A stretch of 64,000 nt of DNA from Rhizobium sp. Q54 (lineage in GTDB: Bacteria; Pseudomonadota; Alphaproteobacteria; Rhizobiales; Xanthobacteraceae), in contig CAMAUC010000010.1 of NCBI GenBank assembly GCA_945861265.1, positions 1 to 64,000 on the forward strand, written 5' to 3'. Below the pieces are notes generated by a model. That model did not search any database and was not told the DNA's origin. It was given only the letters and a program-made list of their open reading frames with translations. Position 1 is the stretch's first letter. Each line of letters starts with the position of its first letter. The position numbers and the translations under genes were made by a program. Positions 8,991 through 19,335 of this stretch are shown piece after piece.

Positions 8991-9806
8991 CTAGAAATCC
9001 TTCAGGCCCAGCACATCCATCATCGAGTACAGGCCGGGCTTCTGCTTGCGCGCCCACAAGGCCGCGTGCAGCGCGCCATTGGCGAACAGCATGCGGTCCT
9101 GCGCCTTGTGCACGAGTTCGATGCGTTCGGCCGGACCGACAAACATCACCGTGTGTTCGCCGACCACGTTGCCGCCGCGCAAGGTGGCAAAACCGATGTC
9201 GCCGGAGCGGCGCGCGCCGGTATGACCATCGCGGCTGCGTACGGCGCTCTTGTCGAGGTCGATGCCCCGGCCCTCCGCCGCGGCGCGGCCGAGCATCAGC
9301 GCGGTGCCGGACGGCGCATCGATTTTCTGATTGTGATGCATTTCGAGGACTTCGATGTCGAACGAGGCGTCGAGCGTCTTGGCGACACGCTTGGTCAAAG
9401 CCGCCAGCAGATTGACGCCTAGGCTCATATTGCCGGACTTGACGACAACCGCCGTCTTGGCGGCCTCGACAATCCGGGCATCGTCCGCCGCGTTTGTCCC
9501 CGTCGTGCCAATGATGTGCACCTTGCCCGCCTTGGCCGCGACCGCGGCGAGTTCAAGCGTCGCCTGCGGGATTGTGAAATCGATGATGCCGTCGGCCGCG
9601 CCAATCACCTTGGCGGCGTCGCCAACCAGCTTGACGCCGTTCTCGCCAAGGCCTGCGAGGGTGCCCGCATCCCAGCCGATCAGCGGCGAGCGCGCGTCTT
9701 CCAGCGCACCGACGAGTGTAAAATTCTTGCTCTCGGCAATCGCCTTGATCAGCGTGCGGCCCATCCGCCCGCCGGCGCCGGCGACAATCAAACGCATTTC
9801 AGCCAT
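8991..9806 (-). CDS. dapB: 4-hydroxy-tetrahydrodipicolinate reductase
   Basis: The second committed enzyme of lysine and meso-diaminopimelate synthesis (271 aa); it reduces the DapA product with NAD(P)H. The Rossmann motif [12 protein letters not shown] is at the N-terminus, the catalytic His pair and Lys are in [16 protein letters not shown], and FTIPQATLE and GTTGTN form the active-site cleft. The first ATG has a GGGAG upstream; a second in-frame ATG three codons later is possible. gpmA follows closely on the same strand. Confidence 0.96.
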   Translation of the reverse strand: MAEMRLIVAGAGGRMGRTLIKAIAESKNFTLVGALEDARSPLIGWDAGTLAGLGENGVKLVGDAAKVIGAADGIIDFTIPQATLELAAVAAKAGKVHIIGTTGTNAADDARIVEAAKTAVVVKSGNMSLGVNLLAALTKRVAKTLDASFDIEVLEMHHNQKIDAPSGTALMLGRAAAEGRGIDLDKSAVRSRDGHTGARRSGDIGFATLRGGNVVGEHTVMFVGPAERIELVHKAQDRMLFANGALHAALWARKQKPGLYSMMDVLGLKDF

Positions 9807-9866
9807 CGGAAACTCCCGGACTTATGGCTTGAGGGTATAGCGGGCCGACGCGGGCGCTGTCACCTG

Positions 9867-10169
9867 TCAGGGCTGCGGCCCGTCGTAACCTTCGATAATC
9901 ACGATATCAGCCACCGAATGCGGCTGCCGCACCTTGATATTGGCCTGGTATTCCGGCGCCCGGTAGCAGGTCAAAGCCGTGGCATAATCGGGAAATTCGA
10001 TCACCACATTGCGCGAACGGGCGCTGCCCTCCGGGCATTCGTAAGTGCCGCCGCGAACGACAAAGCGGCCGCCGAATTTTTTGAAAATCGCGGCATTGGC
10101 CGCGGCATAAGGCTTGTAACCCTCGTCGTTTTTCACGTCGACGCGGCCGATCCAGTAGCCCTTCGCCAT
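9867..10169 (-). CDS. DUF1330 protein (ferredoxin-like fold)
   Basis: A 100-aa protein with the DUF1330 pattern: GYWIGRVDVKNDEGYKPYAAA at the start, GRFVVRGG in the middle, and RSRNVVIEFPDYATALTCYRAPEYQ near the end. The family has a dimeric alpha/beta-barrel fold and unknown function. The ATG is preceded by a GAGG stretch and lies 12 bp after the pyrF stop, so it is very likely co-transcribed with pyrF. Confidence 0.9.
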   Translation of the reverse strand: MAKGYWIGRVDVKNDEGYKPYAAANAAIFKKFGGRFVVRGGTYECPEGSARSRNVVIEFPDYATALTCYRAPEYQANIKVRQPHSVADIVIIEGYDGPQP

Positions 10170-10181
10170 CCTCGTCTCCCT

Positions 10182-10883
10182 CTATTTTTTTGCTTCCGCG
10201 ATTTCGGCGACAATCGCGTCGGCCGCCGCCTTCGGATCGGCCGCCTCGACGATCGGCCGCCCGACCACCAGGTAATCGGCGCCGGCGGCAATCGCCTTGG
10301 CCGGCGTCATGATGCGCTTCTGATCGCCGGCCGCGCTGCCGGCGGGGCGAATGCCCGGCGTGACCAGCGCCATGTTGGCGCCGACGATGCCGCGCAGATT
10401 GGCGGCCTCCTCCGGCGAACAGACCAGACCGTCGATGCCAATGTCGCGTGCCTGCTCGGCGCGGCGCGCCACCAGTTCGCTGACGCCAAATTTGTAACCC
10501 GCGGCCGCGAGGTCATCGTTATCGTAGGAAGTCAGCACCGTCACCGCCAGAACCTTGAGCTTTGAGCCGCGCGCGCCTTCGACCGCCGCCTTCATCGTCT
10601 GCGGATAGGCATGTACGGTGAGAAACGTCGCGCCCATATTGGCAACGCTGGCGACGCCGTGCGTAATCGTATTGCCTATATCGTGCAGCTTGAAATCGAG
10701 GAACACGTGCTTTCCTGCCGCGATCAAGCCGGCGGCAAATGGCAGACCGCCGGCAAGGCCAAGCTGATAGCCGATCTTGTAGAAACTCACCGAGTTACCG
10801 AGGCGCGTGACCATCGATTCGGCGTCTTTCACCGACGGCACATCGAGAGCAACGATCAGGCGGTCACGCGCGTCCAAAGGCAA
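10182..10883 (-). CDS. pyrF: Orotidine 5'-phosphate decarboxylase
   Basis: The last step of de novo UMP synthesis: decarboxylation of OMP. The catalytic Lys/Asp cluster is visible in [13 protein letters not shown], with [14 protein letters not shown] at the N-terminus and the phosphate-binding loop [10 protein letters not shown] near the C-terminus (233 aa). There is no ATG start. The first TTG (position 10883) lies only two bases after GAGGAG; a second in-frame TTG two codons on (10877) has the better 8-base spacing and may be the real start. DUF1330 follows at 12 bp. Confidence 0.95.
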   Translation of the reverse strand: MPLDARDRLIVALDVPSVKDAESMVTRLGNSVSFYKIGYQLGLAGGLPFAAGLIAAGKHVFLDFKLHDIGNTITHGVASVANMGATFLTVHAYPQTMKAAVEGARGSKLKVLAVTVLTSYDNDDLAAAGYKFGVSELVARRAEQARDIGIDGLVCSPEEAANLRGIVGANMALVTPGIRPAGSAAGDQKRIMTPAKAIAAGADYLVVGRPIVEAADPKAAADAIVAEIAEAKK

Positions 10884-10917
10884 CTCTCCTCAATAGTGAA
10901 ACCGGATCGAATGATGT

Positions 10918-11499
10918 CTACGCCATCAACCGCGCCATCTCCACCAGTCGTGCAAGCTCCGCATGAAACAGATTGGCGGTGCGCGTATCGGTGAGCCGGT
11001 CCATGTCGTCGAAAGCCTGATCGGCGCGCGCCACCGCGACCTGCTCCGGAATGACCAGCGCGCCGCAACCGACTTCAAGAATCTGCCGCAGCGCCATTAA
11101 GCCGGGCAGGCCGCCATGCGGGTCAGGCGACGCCGATGCAATGGCAAAAGCCCGTCCCTTGAAGGCGGCATAGGTCGGATCGCCGCGCTCGCGCACGCGC
11201 GAAACCCAGTCGATGGCGTTCTTCAAGAGGGGCGTGACCGATGCCGAATAATCCGGGCTGGCGATGAAGACGCCGTGATGCGATGCGATCATTCGCTTGA
11301 GCTTGACGGCGTTATCGGGCTGGCCGGTGCGGGCGTCGCTGTCGGCGTCGTAAAGCGGCAGCGGATAATCGGCAAACGAAATGCGTGTGACGTCGACATC
11401 AAGCAGCGTCAGTTCTTTGGCCGCCAGCGCCGCCAGCCGCGCATTATGCGAGCCGATGCGGGTCGAGCCCGGCAGGACAAGGATTTTCGGTGTCGGCAT
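10918..11499 (-). CDS. NAD(P)H-dependent FMN reductase (NADPH:quinone/azoreductase type)
   Basis: A 193-aa flavodoxin-like reductase. The FMN phosphate loop is PGSTRIGSHNARLA, and the second FMN contact SPDYSASVTPLLKNAIDWVSR matches the conserved EYNxSxPGxLKNAIDW motif of the family (EYN is SPDYS here). The physiological substrate (quinone, chromate or azo dye in relatives) cannot be told from sequence. It lies 34 bp upstream of pyrF on the same strand and may be read into it. Confidence 0.88.
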   Translation of the reverse strand: MPTPKILVLPGSTRIGSHNARLAALAAKELTLLDVDVTRISFADYPLPLYDADSDARTGQPDNAVKLKRMIASHHGVFIASPDYSASVTPLLKNAIDWVSRVRERGDPTYAAFKGRAFAIASASPDPHGGLPGLMALRQILEVGCGALVIPEQVAVARADQAFDDMDRLTDTRTANLFHAELARLVEMARLMA

Positions 11500-11571
11500 C
11501 GGCGGCTCCGCAAGAGCGCGGCATTTCTATCATGCCGCGTTCGCTGCCGTCATTGTCGAGTAAGCAGCGGT

Positions 11572-12174
11572 CTAGACGCCGCGATAGACCCAAACCCGCG
11601 CCGGCGGCAGGTTCAGCCAGATCAGTTCGGAGGATTCACCCCGGATGCCCGACAACGTCTTCGGAATCGGCGGTCCCATCGCATAGGTGAACTGGACGAA
11701 AGGCGCACCAGGCTTGAGCAAGCCCATCGCGTCGGAGATGAGGCGCAGGCGCGTGCGCGGCGGCTTGGTGACCAGCGGCAGGCCGGAAACGATCGCGGCC
11801 GCCGGATCGCGCACGATGCTCTCCAGCAGGCGGCGCAGCCGGTAGGCGTCGCCCTGCACGACGGTCGCGGCCGGATAGCGCGTGCGCAGCAGGCGGCAGA
11901 AATCGGGATTGAACTCGACCAGGACGAGACGCGCCGGATCGACACCGCGCTGAACCAGCGCTTCGGTGACCGGGCCGGTGCCGGGTCCAAGTTCGATGAT
12001 CGGACCGGTGGATTGCGGATCGACATAGCGCGCCATGACCCGCGCCAAAGCCTTGCCTGAGGGCATCACCGCGCCGGTGCGCAGCGGCTTTTCCATCCAC
12101 GAGCGGATGAACTGCATCTCGTCGTCGAGGCGCAGCGGCTTTTTTTCAACGCGGACGAATGTGTGCAAAGGCAT
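11572..12174 (-). CDS. pmtA: Phospholipid N-methyltransferase, rhizobial type
   Basis: A 200-aa SAM-dependent methyltransferase that converts phosphatidylethanolamine stepwise to phosphatidylcholine. The SAM-binding motif I is IIELGPGTGPVTEALV, preceded by the family N-terminus FIRSWMEKPLRTGAVMPSG; motif II follows in LVLVEFNPDFC. Length and pattern fit the Sinorhizobium/Bradyrhizobium PmtA class rather than the Rhodobacter one. In Bradyrhizobium pmtA is known to lie downstream of dnaKJ, and the same order is seen here, which supports the assignment. Confidence 0.88.
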   Translation of the reverse strand: MPLHTFVRVEKKPLRLDDEMQFIRSWMEKPLRTGAVMPSGKALARVMARYVDPQSTGPIIELGPGTGPVTEALVQRGVDPARLVLVEFNPDFCRLLRTRYPAATVVQGDAYRLRRLLESIVRDPAAAIVSGLPLVTKPPRTRLRLISDAMGLLKPGAPFVQFTYAMGPPIPKTLSGIRGESSELIWLNLPPARVWVYRGV

Positions 12175-12259
12175 TGCTACTGGGTCACGCGCGCGGATGG
12201 CCGGAGAGCTGGCCCGCTGTCATCTTGGGTATAGCGCGCGGGGCACAGGGTCAAGATGG

Positions 12260-13423
12260 CTACTCGGTATTGCTGTTCTGATTTCCCAAGCCCCCGAGGA
12301 AAGCCTTGACCTGGCTTAGGAATCCAGTGGACTCCGGCTGGGTCTGCTCGGACGAAAGCTTTTCGAACTCGGCCAGCAATTCGCGCTGGCGTTTAGTCAG
12401 CTTTTGCGGCGTTTCGACCGCGACCTGCACATAAAGATCGCCGGTTTGCTTCGAGCGCAGCACCGGCATTCCTTTACCGGGCAGGCGGAAGCGGCCGCCG
12501 GTCTGGGTTCCGGCCGGTACCTTGACCTTGGCCTCGCTGCCGTCGATCGCCGGTACCGCGACCTCGCCACCGAGCGCCGCCGTCACCATCGAGATCGGAA
12601 CCCGGCAGTGCAGATCGGCGCCATCGCGCTGGTACAATTCGTGCGGCTGCAGCGACAGGAAAATATAGAGATCGCCGGCCGGGCCGCCGCGGACGCCGGC
12701 TTCGCCTTCGCCAGCCAGGCGAATGCGGGTGCCGTCCTCGACGCCGGGCGGAATATTCACCGAAAGCATACGTTCGCGCGTCACCCGGCCGGCGCCTTCG
12801 CACGCGGCGCACGGGTCGTCGATCACCTGACCGCGGCCGTGGCAGGACGGACAGGTGCGCTCCAGCGTGAAAAAGCCCTGCGCATGGCGCACCTTGCCGG
12901 CGCCGCCGCAAGTGGCGCAGGTCTTCGGCTTGCTGCCGGCCTTGGCGCCTGAACCAGAGCAGACTTCGCAGGTGACCGAGGTCGGAATGCGTAACTGCGC
13001 TTCCTTGCCCTCGAAAGCCTCCTCGAGGCTGATTTCCATATTGTAGCGCAGATCCGAACCGCGTTCGCGGCCGGTGCCACGGCCACCGCCACGGCGGCCA
13101 CCGCCGCCGCCCATGCCGAACAGATCCTCGAATATGTCGGAGAAGGTCGAGGCGAAATCGGCGCCGAAGCCGTGTTGACCGCCACCGCCGCCGCCCTGCT
13201 CGAAAGCGGCGTGGCCGAAACGGTCGTAGGCGGCGCGCTTGTCGCCGTCCTTGAGCACTTCATAGGCTTCGTTGAGTTCGCGGAATTTGTGTTCGCATTC
13301 GCTGTCGCCCGGATTGCGATCCGGATGATGCTGCATGGCGAGCTTGCGGAAGGCGCCCTTAAGCTCGACCTCGGTGCAGGTGCGCGTAACGCCCAGGACT
13401 TCGTAATAGTCGCGCTTAGACAC
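12260..13423 (-). CDS. dnaJ: Chaperone DnaJ (type I Hsp40)
   Basis: The co-chaperone that delivers unfolded clients to DnaK and stimulates its ATPase (387 aa). The J domain has the HPD motif (MQHHPDRNP), followed by a long Gly/Phe region (about residues 75-120) and a four-repeat zinc-finger domain: [24 protein letters not shown] and CAACEGAG. The start is a GTG giving [11 protein letters not shown]. It lies about 95 bp after dnaK on the same strand, separated by a terminator-like hairpin that may lower dnaJ expression relative to dnaK. Confidence 0.97.
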   Translation of the reverse strand: MSKRDYYEVLGVTRTCTEVELKGAFRKLAMQHHPDRNPGDSECEHKFRELNEAYEVLKDGDKRAAYDRFGHAAFEQGGGGGGQHGFGADFASTFSDIFEDLFGMGGGGGRRGGGRGTGRERGSDLRYNMEISLEEAFEGKEAQLRIPTSVTCEVCSGSGAKAGSKPKTCATCGGAGKVRHAQGFFTLERTCPSCHGRGQVIDDPCAACEGAGRVTRERMLSVNIPPGVEDGTRIRLAGEGEAGVRGGPAGDLYIFLSLQPHELYQRDGADLHCRVPISMVTAALGGEVAVPAIDGSEAKVKVPAGTQTGGRFRLPGKGMPVLRSKQTGDLYVQVAVETPQKLTKRQRELLAEFEKLSSEQTQPESTGFLSQVKAFLGGLGNQNSNTE

Positions 13424-13443
13424 CGGTCATTCCCCGCCGAATA

Positions 13444-13498
13444 TTTAAAAAACCTCGCCCTGACGTTGCGCGTTATCGCGTTTCGCAGGACGAGGTTT
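13444..13498 (-). terminator. Hairpin with T tract between dnaK and dnaJ
   Basis: On the minus strand an 8-bp stem (aaacctcg / cgaggttt), extended by 4 bp after one mismatch, is followed by TTTTTT. It resembles an intrinsic terminator acting as a partial stop, or a stabilising 3' end for dnaK mRNA, within the dnaKJ operon. Its efficiency is not known from sequence. Confidence 0.7.
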
Positions 13499-13518
13499 GT
13501 TCTTGAAGCGTTAGCTCC

Positions 13519-15429
13519 CTAGGCCGACTTCTTGCCGCCTTTGTCGTCGTCCACTTCGGTGAACTCCGCATCGACAACGTCGTCTTTCTTCTCGCCGGAC
13601 GCGCCATCGCCGCCAGCCGCGCCTTGCTGCTGGTTATAGATGGCTTCGCCGAGCTTCATCGACGCCGTCGCCAGCGCGTTGGTCTTGGCCTGGATGACTT
13701 CCGAATCGTCGCCCTTGAGCGCTTCCTTCAGATCGGCAATCGCGTCCTCGATCGCGGTACGATCGCCGTCGCTGACCTTGGAGCCGTGCTCGGTGAGCGC
13801 CTTCTCGGTCGAGTGCACAAGCGCTTCGCCATGGTTCTTGGCTTCAACCTGGGCTTTGCGCTTCTTGTCCTCGTCGGCATGCGCTTCCGCGTCCTTGACC
13901 ATCTTCTCGATGTCGGCTTCGGACAGACCGCCCGAGGCCTGGATGCGGATTTGCTGCTCTTTATTGGTCGCCTTGTCCTTGGCGTTGACGTTGACGATGC
14001 CATTGGCGTCGATGTCGAAAGTGACCTCGACCTGCGGCATGCCACGCGGCGCCGGCGGAATGCCGACCAGATCGAAGTTGCCGAGCATCTTGTTGTCGGC
14101 CGCCATCTCGCGCTCGCCCTGGAACACGCGGATGGTGACCGCGTTCTGGTTATCCTCGGCGGTCGAGAAGACCTGGCTCTTCTTGGTCGGGATCGTGGTG
14201 TTGCGATCGATGATGCGGGTGAACACGCCGCCCAGCGTTTCAATGCCGAGCGAGAGCGGGGTCACGTCGAGCAGCAGCACGTCCTTGACGTCGCCTTGCA
14301 GAACGCCGGCCTGAATGGCGGCGCCGATGGCGACGACCTCATCCGGGTTGACGCCCTTGTGCGGCTCCTTGCCGAAGAACTGCTTCACGACTTCCTGGAC
14401 CTTCGGCATGCGGGTCATGCCGCCAACCAGAACGACTTCACCGATTTCAGCGGCGGTGAGGCCTGCATCCTTGAGCGCCTTGCGGCACGGCTCGATGGTG
14501 CGCTGAATGAGATCGTCGACCAGCGCTTCGAACTTGGCGCGCGTCAGCTTCATCGTCAGATGCTTCGGACCGGAGGCATCCGCCGTGATGAACGGCAGGT
14601 TGACTTCGGTCTGCGTCGTCGACGACAGCTCGATCTTGGCCTTTTCCGCCGATTCCTTCAGGCGCTGCAGCGCCAGCTTGTCCTTGCGCAGGTCGATGCC
14701 CTGCTCTTTCTGGAACTCGTCGGCGAGGTAGTTGACGAGACGCATGTCGAAGTCTTCGCCGCCGAGGAACGTGTCGCCGTTCGTCGACTTCACTTCGAAC
14801 ACGCCGTCGCCGATTTCCAGGCAGGAGATGTCGAAGGTGCCGCCGCCGAGATCGTACACGGCGATGATGCCCTGTTTGGCTTTATCGAGGCCGTAGGCCA
14901 GCGCCGCCGCGGTCGGCTCGTTGATGATGCGGAGAACCTCAAGACCGGCAATTTTACCCGCGTCCTTGGTCGCCTGACGTTGCGCGTCGTTGAAGTAGGC
15001 GGGAACGGTGATGACCGCCTGATCGACCTTCTGCCCGAGATAGGCTTCCGCGGTCTCCTTCATTTTCTGAAGGATGAAGGCGGAGATCTGCGAGGGCGAA
15101 TAGCCTTTGCCGTCCGCTTCGACCCATGCATCGCCGTTACCGGCTTTGCTGATCTTGTACGGAACGAGCTTCTTGTCTTTTTCGATGATCGGATCTTCGT
15201 AACGGCGGCCGATGAGGCGCTTGACCGCGAAGATGGTCTTCTCCGGATTGGTCACCGCCTGGCGCTTGGCCGGCTGGCCGACGAGACGTTCGTTGTCATC
15301 CGCAAAGGCGACAATCGAAGGCGTGGTGCGCGCGCCTTCGGCGTTCTCGATGACTTTCGGTGCCTTGCCTTCCATGACGGCAACGCACGAATTGGTGGTG
15401 CCGAGGTCGATACCGATGACCTTGCCCAT
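13519..15429 (-). CDS. dnaK: Chaperone DnaK (Hsp70)
   Basis: The main Hsp70 ATP-dependent folding chaperone (636 aa). It begins [20 protein letters not shown], with the phosphate loop [12 protein letters not shown], the hinge [13 protein letters not shown], the interdomain linker region [19 protein letters not shown], and a C-terminal tail ending [20 protein letters not shown] start after AGAGGGACAGCT. A sigma-32-type promoter and a 5' untranslated leader of about 125 nt lie upstream. It forms the stress operon dnaKJ, with grpE and hrcA close by on the same strand but as a separate unit. Confidence 0.98.
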   Translation of the reverse strand: MGKVIGIDLGTTNSCVAVMEGKAPKVIENAEGARTTPSIVAFADDNERLVGQPAKRQAVTNPEKTIFAVKRLIGRRYEDPIIEKDKKLVPYKISKAGNGDAWVEADGKGYSPSQISAFILQKMKETAEAYLGQKVDQAVITVPAYFNDAQRQATKDAGKIAGLEVLRIINEPTAAALAYGLDKAKQGIIAVYDLGGGTFDISCLEIGDGVFEVKSTNGDTFLGGEDFDMRLVNYLADEFQKEQGIDLRKDKLALQRLKESAEKAKIELSSTTQTEVNLPFITADASGPKHLTMKLTRAKFEALVDDLIQRTIEPCRKALKDAGLTAAEIGEVVLVGGMTRMPKVQEVVKQFFGKEPHKGVNPDEVVAIGAAIQAGVLQGDVKDVLLLDVTPLSLGIETLGGVFTRIIDRNTTIPTKKSQVFSTAEDNQNAVTIRVFQGEREMAADNKMLGNFDLVGIPPAPRGMPQVEVTFDIDANGIVNVNAKDKATNKEQQIRIQASGGLSEADIEKMVKDAEAHADEDKKRKAQVEAKNHGEALVHSTEKALTEHGSKVSDGDRTAIEDAIADLKEALKGDDSEVIQAKTNALATASMKLGEAIYNQQQGAAGGDGASGEKKDDVVDAEFTEVDDDKGGKKSA

Positions 15430-15488
15430 AGCTGTCCCTCTTCAATTTGCGGCAGGCTAGCCGGGCCAAATTAGCGCCCGAAAAAGAC

Positions 15489-15509
15489 GTCCGCGGCCAA
15501 TCCGCGGAC
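15489..15509 (-). promoter_or_regulatory. 8-bp hairpin in the dnaK leader
   Basis: A perfect inverted repeat, gtccgcgg - ccaat - ccgcggac, lies within the predicted dnaK 5' leader, about 60 nt before the ATG. It is too far from the ribosome-binding site to be a simple RNA thermometer on its own; it may stabilise the transcript. Confidence 0.5.
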
Positions 15510-15561
15510 CCCCTATCCAGCCCCCTGGATATGCGATTCACCGCAGTTTCGCGGCTCAAGG

Positions 15562-15592
15562 CTCATATAGGAGGGCCACCCCGCCCTGCAAG
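15562..15592 (-). promoter_or_regulatory. Sigma-32 (RpoH) promoter for dnaK
   Basis: On the minus strand CTTG is followed after 17 bases by CCTATATGAG. This fits the alphaproteobacterial RpoH consensus CTTG-N17/18-CYTATNTNNG at every specified position. It lies about 130 bp before the dnaK ATG and gives heat-shock control independent of HrcA; no CIRCE element was seen here. Confidence 0.8.
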
Positions 15593-15728
15593 CCGGGCGG
15601 TCACGAAATCGCGATTAACAGCGCGCCTGAACCGCTAAAATTGCCTGAATGTCGGCGTCCCATTGCCGTCCGTCGCCGGGGCAGTTAGGCAGGCCGGCCC
15701 TGATTAAAAACCAAGAGTAGTCAACCGC

Positions 15729-16676
15729 ATGCTCGTACGATGGCTGCTCCCGCTGCTCGCCCTCTGGGCCGCATCGATTCTCCCGGTCCCGGCCGCCCTC
15801 GGCGCCGAACCGGTCTTTCCGCCCGGCTTGCGAATTGGCTTGGAGCCACCCGGCGATTTTACGCTCAGCAACAGGCTGGCCGGCTTCGAGGATACGGGCC
15901 GTAACGCCGTCATCACCATCCTCGACCTGCCGGCACGCGCCTATCAGGACCTTGCGCGGTCGGCCTTCGCCAATGACCAGAAAGCCATCGCCGACCTCAA
16001 GCGCGAAAGCTTCCCGTTCGAGAACGGCATCGGCATCCTGATCACCGGCACCGCCAACGAAGGGGGCGGTCCGGTTCACAAATGGTTTCTGCTGGCGACC
16101 GCGGTTGGCGGCGAGGTCCGCGATCTGACGATGCTGGTGCAGGTGCAAGTGCCGGACGCCGCCCTTTCGGTTTACTCCGACGCAGTCATCCGCAAGGCGC
16201 TCGCCAGCGTCACGTTCCGGCCGACGCCGGTGAAGGAACAGCTCGGCCTGTTGCCGTTTCAGCTCAACGAGCTGGCCGGTTTCCGGGTCATGCAGGTCTT
16301 GCCGACAGGTGGTGTCATCCTGACGGATGGGCCGACCGACGATATTACAACGCAGCCTTACATGGTGATTGCCGTCGGCCCCGGCGCACCGTCGGACCCC
16401 AGCGGACGCGGCCAATTTGCCAAAGATATGCTGGCCACTGCGCCGCTTGCCAATATCAAGGTAAAGCTGTCGGAGCCGATGCGGATCACCGGCGGACAGG
16501 GTTACGAAACCCGGGCGGACGCCGTCGGCCCGCGCGGCAACCCGGTCGCGCTGGTGCAATGGCTCCGCTTCGGCGGCAGCGGCTTTCTGCGCATCATCGG
16601 CGTTGGCGCCAGAGACGACTGGGACCGGCTGTTCACCCGTTTCCGCGCAGTACGCGACGGAATCGAAGCGCGCTAA
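15729..16676 (+). CDS. Conserved exported protein, function unknown
   Basis: A 315-aa protein with a signal peptide (MLVRWLLPLLALWAASILPV...LGAEP) and no further membrane segment, so probably periplasmic. I recognise no enzyme motif. The body has repeated features such as PPGLRIGLEPPGDF and RNAVITILDLPARAYQDL, and ends with RFGGSGFLRIIGVGARDDWDRLFTRFRAVRDGIEAR. It lies divergent to dnaK and convergent to grpE, in the middle of the chaperone genes; a role in envelope stress cannot be concluded from position alone. Confidence 0.75.
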   Translation: MLVRWLLPLLALWAASILPVPAALGAEPVFPPGLRIGLEPPGDFTLSNRLAGFEDTGRNAVITILDLPARAYQDLARSAFANDQKAIADLKRESFPFENGIGILITGTANEGGGPVHKWFLLATAVGGEVRDLTMLVQVQVPDAALSVYSDAVIRKALASVTFRPTPVKEQLGLLPFQLNELAGFRVMQVLPTGGVILTDGPTDDITTQPYMVIAVGPGAPSDPSGRGQFAKDMLATAPLANIKVKLSEPMRITGGQGYETRADAVGPRGNPVALVQWLRFGGSGFLRIIGVGARDDWDRLFTRFRAVRDGIEAR

Positions 16677-16686
16677 TTCTGGCGCG

Positions 16687-17277
16687 CTAGTTTGATGCCG
16701 CCTTCGCCGCCGGCTTGGATACGCCGACCAAGGCCGGGCGCAACATGCGCTCGCCGATCATGTAGCCCGACTGGATGACCTGCGCGACATGGCCGGCGGG
16801 CACGTCGGAATTCGGCACCTCGTACATCGCCTGATGCAAATTCGGATCGAACTTCTCGCCCTGCGGCGTGAATTTCTTGACGCCGTGCTTTTCCAGCGTC
16901 TTGTGCAATTCGCGCTCGGTCAGCTCGACGCCCTCGATCAGCGAGATCAGCTTGGCATCGGCACCAGCACGTACTTCCTCGTCCAGCGTCGCAAGTGCCC
17001 GATGCATGTTGTCGGCCACCGCCAGCACATCGCCGGCGAAACGGGAGATGCCATATAGCCGCGCATCGGCGACTTCTTTCTCAGTGCGGCGGCGAAGATT
17101 TTCCATCTCGGCCAGCAGGCGCAGATGCTTGTCCTTGAATTCGGCGGCGGCTTCCAGCGCGGCGGTAACCTGCGCGGCCGGCACCAATTCCGGCGCGGCG
17201 GCGTCCGCGGGCGCTTCGCCCTCGGGCAAGCCTTCAGGCTTGGCGGCGTCATCGTTCGCGGCGGGCTTATCCGTCAT
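16687..17277 (-). CDS. grpE: Nucleotide exchange factor GrpE
   Basis: The DnaK exchange factor (196 aa), working as a homodimer to release ADP. The long coiled coil runs through AQVTAALEAAAEFKDKHLRL...ENLRRRTEKEVADARLYG, and the C-terminal beta domain has the family signature PNSDVPAGHVAQVIQSGYMIGERMLRPALVGV in shortened form. The frame is open 33 codons further upstream, but the ATG giving MTDKPAANDDAAKPEG fits the acidic low-complexity N-terminus of the family. hrcA lies upstream on the same strand (about 120 bp). Confidence 0.96.
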   Translation of the reverse strand: MTDKPAANDDAAKPEGLPEGEAPADAAAPELVPAAQVTAALEAAAEFKDKHLRLLAEMENLRRRTEKEVADARLYGISRFAGDVLAVADNMHRALATLDEEVRAGADAKLISLIEGVELTERELHKTLEKHGVKKFTPQGEKFDPNLHQAMYEVPNSDVPAGHVAQVIQSGYMIGERMLRPALVGVSKPAAKAASN

Positions 17278-17397
17278 GCTTAGGTCCAATCCTCGGGAAT
17301 GTCTGAATGCCCCGGATATCAGGGCTGGCGGCCAAAAAATCAAGCTTGCAGGGCGCCAACCTGGAAAAACCTGCATTCCTCGGGCGCTTGAGAAACC

Positions 17398-18483
17398 TCA
17401 GCCGGACAAGAGCCGGCTGACCACCCGGGCGGTATAATCGACCATTGGAATGATGCGGGCATAATTCAGCCGGGTCGGGCCGATCACCCCGATGACGCCG
17501 ACGATGCGGCCCTCACTGTCTCGATAAGGCGCCACGATGGTCGAGGAGCCGGACAGAGAGAACAGCTTGTTCTCGGAGCCGATGAAAATGCGCACACCAT
17601 CGGCACGCTCGGCACGGCCGAGAAGGTCGATGACGCCGCGTTTGGTCTCCAGCGCGTCGAACAGCGAACGCACCCGTTCCAGGTCGTCGAGCGCATGCAG
17701 GTCGTCGAGCAGATTGGCGTGGCCGCGCACAATCAGCTGCCGCTCGTCGGTGTTACCACCCGACCAACTCGCCAGACCCGCGGAAATGACCTTCTGCGTC
17801 AGCGTGTCGAGTTCCGCCTTGCCTTGCGTGACCGCGGTCTCGATCTCGATGCGCAGCTCATCAAGAGTCTTGCCGCGAATGCGCGAATTGAGAAAATTGC
17901 CAGCCTCGACCAGCGCCGAACTTGGCAGGCCGGCCGGCACGTTGAGCACGCGGTTTTCGACCTGGCCGTCCTCAGCGACCAGCACCGCCAATGCGCGTTC
18001 CGGCTCGAGGCGAACGAATTCGATGTGCTTGAGGCGCGTGTTGATCTTGGCAGTCAACACCACGCCGGCCGAACGCGTCAGGCCGGACAGCATCTGCGAC
18101 GCTTCGGTCAGCACGGCTTCGACCGACTTGTTGGCGCCATGCACGGCAACCTGCGCCTCGATCGAGCGGCGGTTGTCTTCAGTAAGATCGCCGACCTGCA
18201 TCAGCGCATCAACAAAGAAACGCAGGCCCAGTTCGGTCGGCAGCCGGCCGGCCGAGGTATGCGGCGCAAAGATCAGCCCCAAATCCTCAAGGTCCGACAT
18301 CACATTGCGGACCGAGGCCGGCGACAACGAGATCGGCAGAATGCGCGACAAGTTGCGCGAGCCGACCGGCTCGCCGGTGGTCAGGTAGCTTTCGACGATC
18401 GAACGGAAAATCTCGCGCGAGCGCTCATTGAGCGCCGCGAGGCTCACCTGACTGGCGCCGATCGGAACGTCGTGGGAAGCCAA
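17398..18483 (-). CDS. hrcA: Heat-inducible transcription repressor HrcA
   Basis: A repressor (361 aa) that binds CIRCE operators, in this class mainly before groESL. The N-terminal winged helix is visible ([27 protein letters not shown] with [19 protein letters not shown]), followed by the GAF-like domain ([12 protein letters not shown]) and the C-terminal [24 protein letters not shown]. The start is a TTG eight bases after AAGGAG. It is divergent from rph, and grpE follows. No CIRCE-like TTAGCACTC-N9-GAGTGCTAA repeat is present before hrcA or dnaK in this window. Confidence 0.96.
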   Translation of the reverse strand: MASHDVPIGASQVSLAALNERSREIFRSIVESYLTTGEPVGSRNLSRILPISLSPASVRNVMSDLEDLGLIFAPHTSAGRLPTELGLRFFVDALMQVGDLTEDNRRSIEAQVAVHGANKSVEAVLTEASQMLSGLTRSAGVVLTAKINTRLKHIEFVRLEPERALAVLVAEDGQVENRVLNVPAGLPSSALVEAGNFLNSRIRGKTLDELRIEIETAVTQGKAELDTLTQKVISAGLASWSGGNTDERQLIVRGHANLLDDLHALDDLERVRSLFDALETKRGVIDLLGRAERADGVRIFIGSENKLFSLSGSSTIVAPYRDSEGRIVGVIGVIGPTRLNYARIIPMVDYTARVVSRLLSG

Positions 18484-18607
18484 AACTCTTACTCCTTACA
18501 GCCGGTTACAATGACGCCCGGCCCGGCTCAGTTCAAGCGTGTTCAGCCTTGTTCCAGCTTTGCATATGGCTATGGTGTGCGGCGTTCGCAAAACAAGGAA
18601 TATGCAC

Positions 18608-19333
18608 ATGAGGCCCAGCGGCCGGGAAATCGATGAACTCCGCGCCGTCTCGCTTGAGCGCGGGGTTGTCAAATATGCCGAAGGTTCTTGTTTCGTGAAA
18701 TTCGGCGACACCCATGTGCTGGTGACCGCCAGCCTCGAGGAACGTCTGCCGCCATGGCTCAAGGGCCAGGGGCGCGGCTGGGTCACCGCCGAATATGGCA
18801 TGCTTCCGCGCGCCACCGGCACCCGCACCCGCCGCGAGGCTGCGTCGGGCAAGCAGGGCGGCCGCACCGTCGAAATTCAGCGTCTGATTGGACGTTCCTT
18901 GCGATCGGTCATCGACCTGCAGGCGCTCGGCGAACGCCAGATCACCATCGACTGCGACGTGATCCAGGCCGATGGCGGCACCCGCACCGCCTCCATCACC
19001 GGCGCCTGGGTGGCTTTGTCGGATTGCCTGTCGTGGATGAAATCGCGCGACATGTTCAAGGCGCAGGGTAATGCGCCCGTGCTGCGCGATCATCTCGCCG
19101 CCGTGTCGTGCGGCGTGTTCAAGGGAACCGCCGTACTCGATCTCGATTATGCAGAGGATTCGGAAGCCGCTACCGACGGCAATTTCGTCATGACCGGCAA
19201 TGGCAATATCGTCGAAATACAGGCGACTGCCGAAAAAGATCCATTTAGCGAAGACCAGTTGCTCGCTTTGCTGGGGCTGGCGCGCAAGGGCATCGGCAAG
19301 CTGGTCGAGTTGCAGAAAATCGCGGTGGCGTAA
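18608..19333 (+). CDS. rph: Ribonuclease PH
   Basis: A phosphorolytic 3'-5' exoribonuclease (241 aa) that trims tRNA 3' ends; it forms a hexamer. It begins [19 protein letters not shown], with the conserved [18 protein letters not shown], the RNA-binding loop [20 protein letters not shown] (shortened here) and the catalytic [19 protein letters not shown]. The frame is open upstream; this ATG is about 8 bases from AAGGA and gives the normal length. rdgB follows with only two bases between, forming the common rph-rdgB unit. Confidence 0.96.
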   Translation: MRPSGREIDELRAVSLERGVVKYAEGSCFVKFGDTHVLVTASLEERLPPWLKGQGRGWVTAEYGMLPRATGTRTRREAASGKQGGRTVEIQRLIGRSLRSVIDLQALGERQITIDCDVIQADGGTRTASITGAWVALSDCLSWMKSRDMFKAQGNAPVLRDHLAAVSCGVFKGTAVLDLDYAEDSEAATDGNFVMTGNGNIVEIQATAEKDPFSEDQLLALLGLARKGIGKLVELQKIAVA

Positions 19334-19335
19334 TC

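Noticed and set aside
13624-15474. 616-codon open frame opposite dnaK
   Set aside because: It is the antisense shadow of dnaK; composition is unusual and no family is recognisable.
18484-18607. CIRCE operator before hrcA
   Set aside because: No TTAGCACTC-N9-GAGTGCTAA-like inverted repeat on either strand here or before dnaK.
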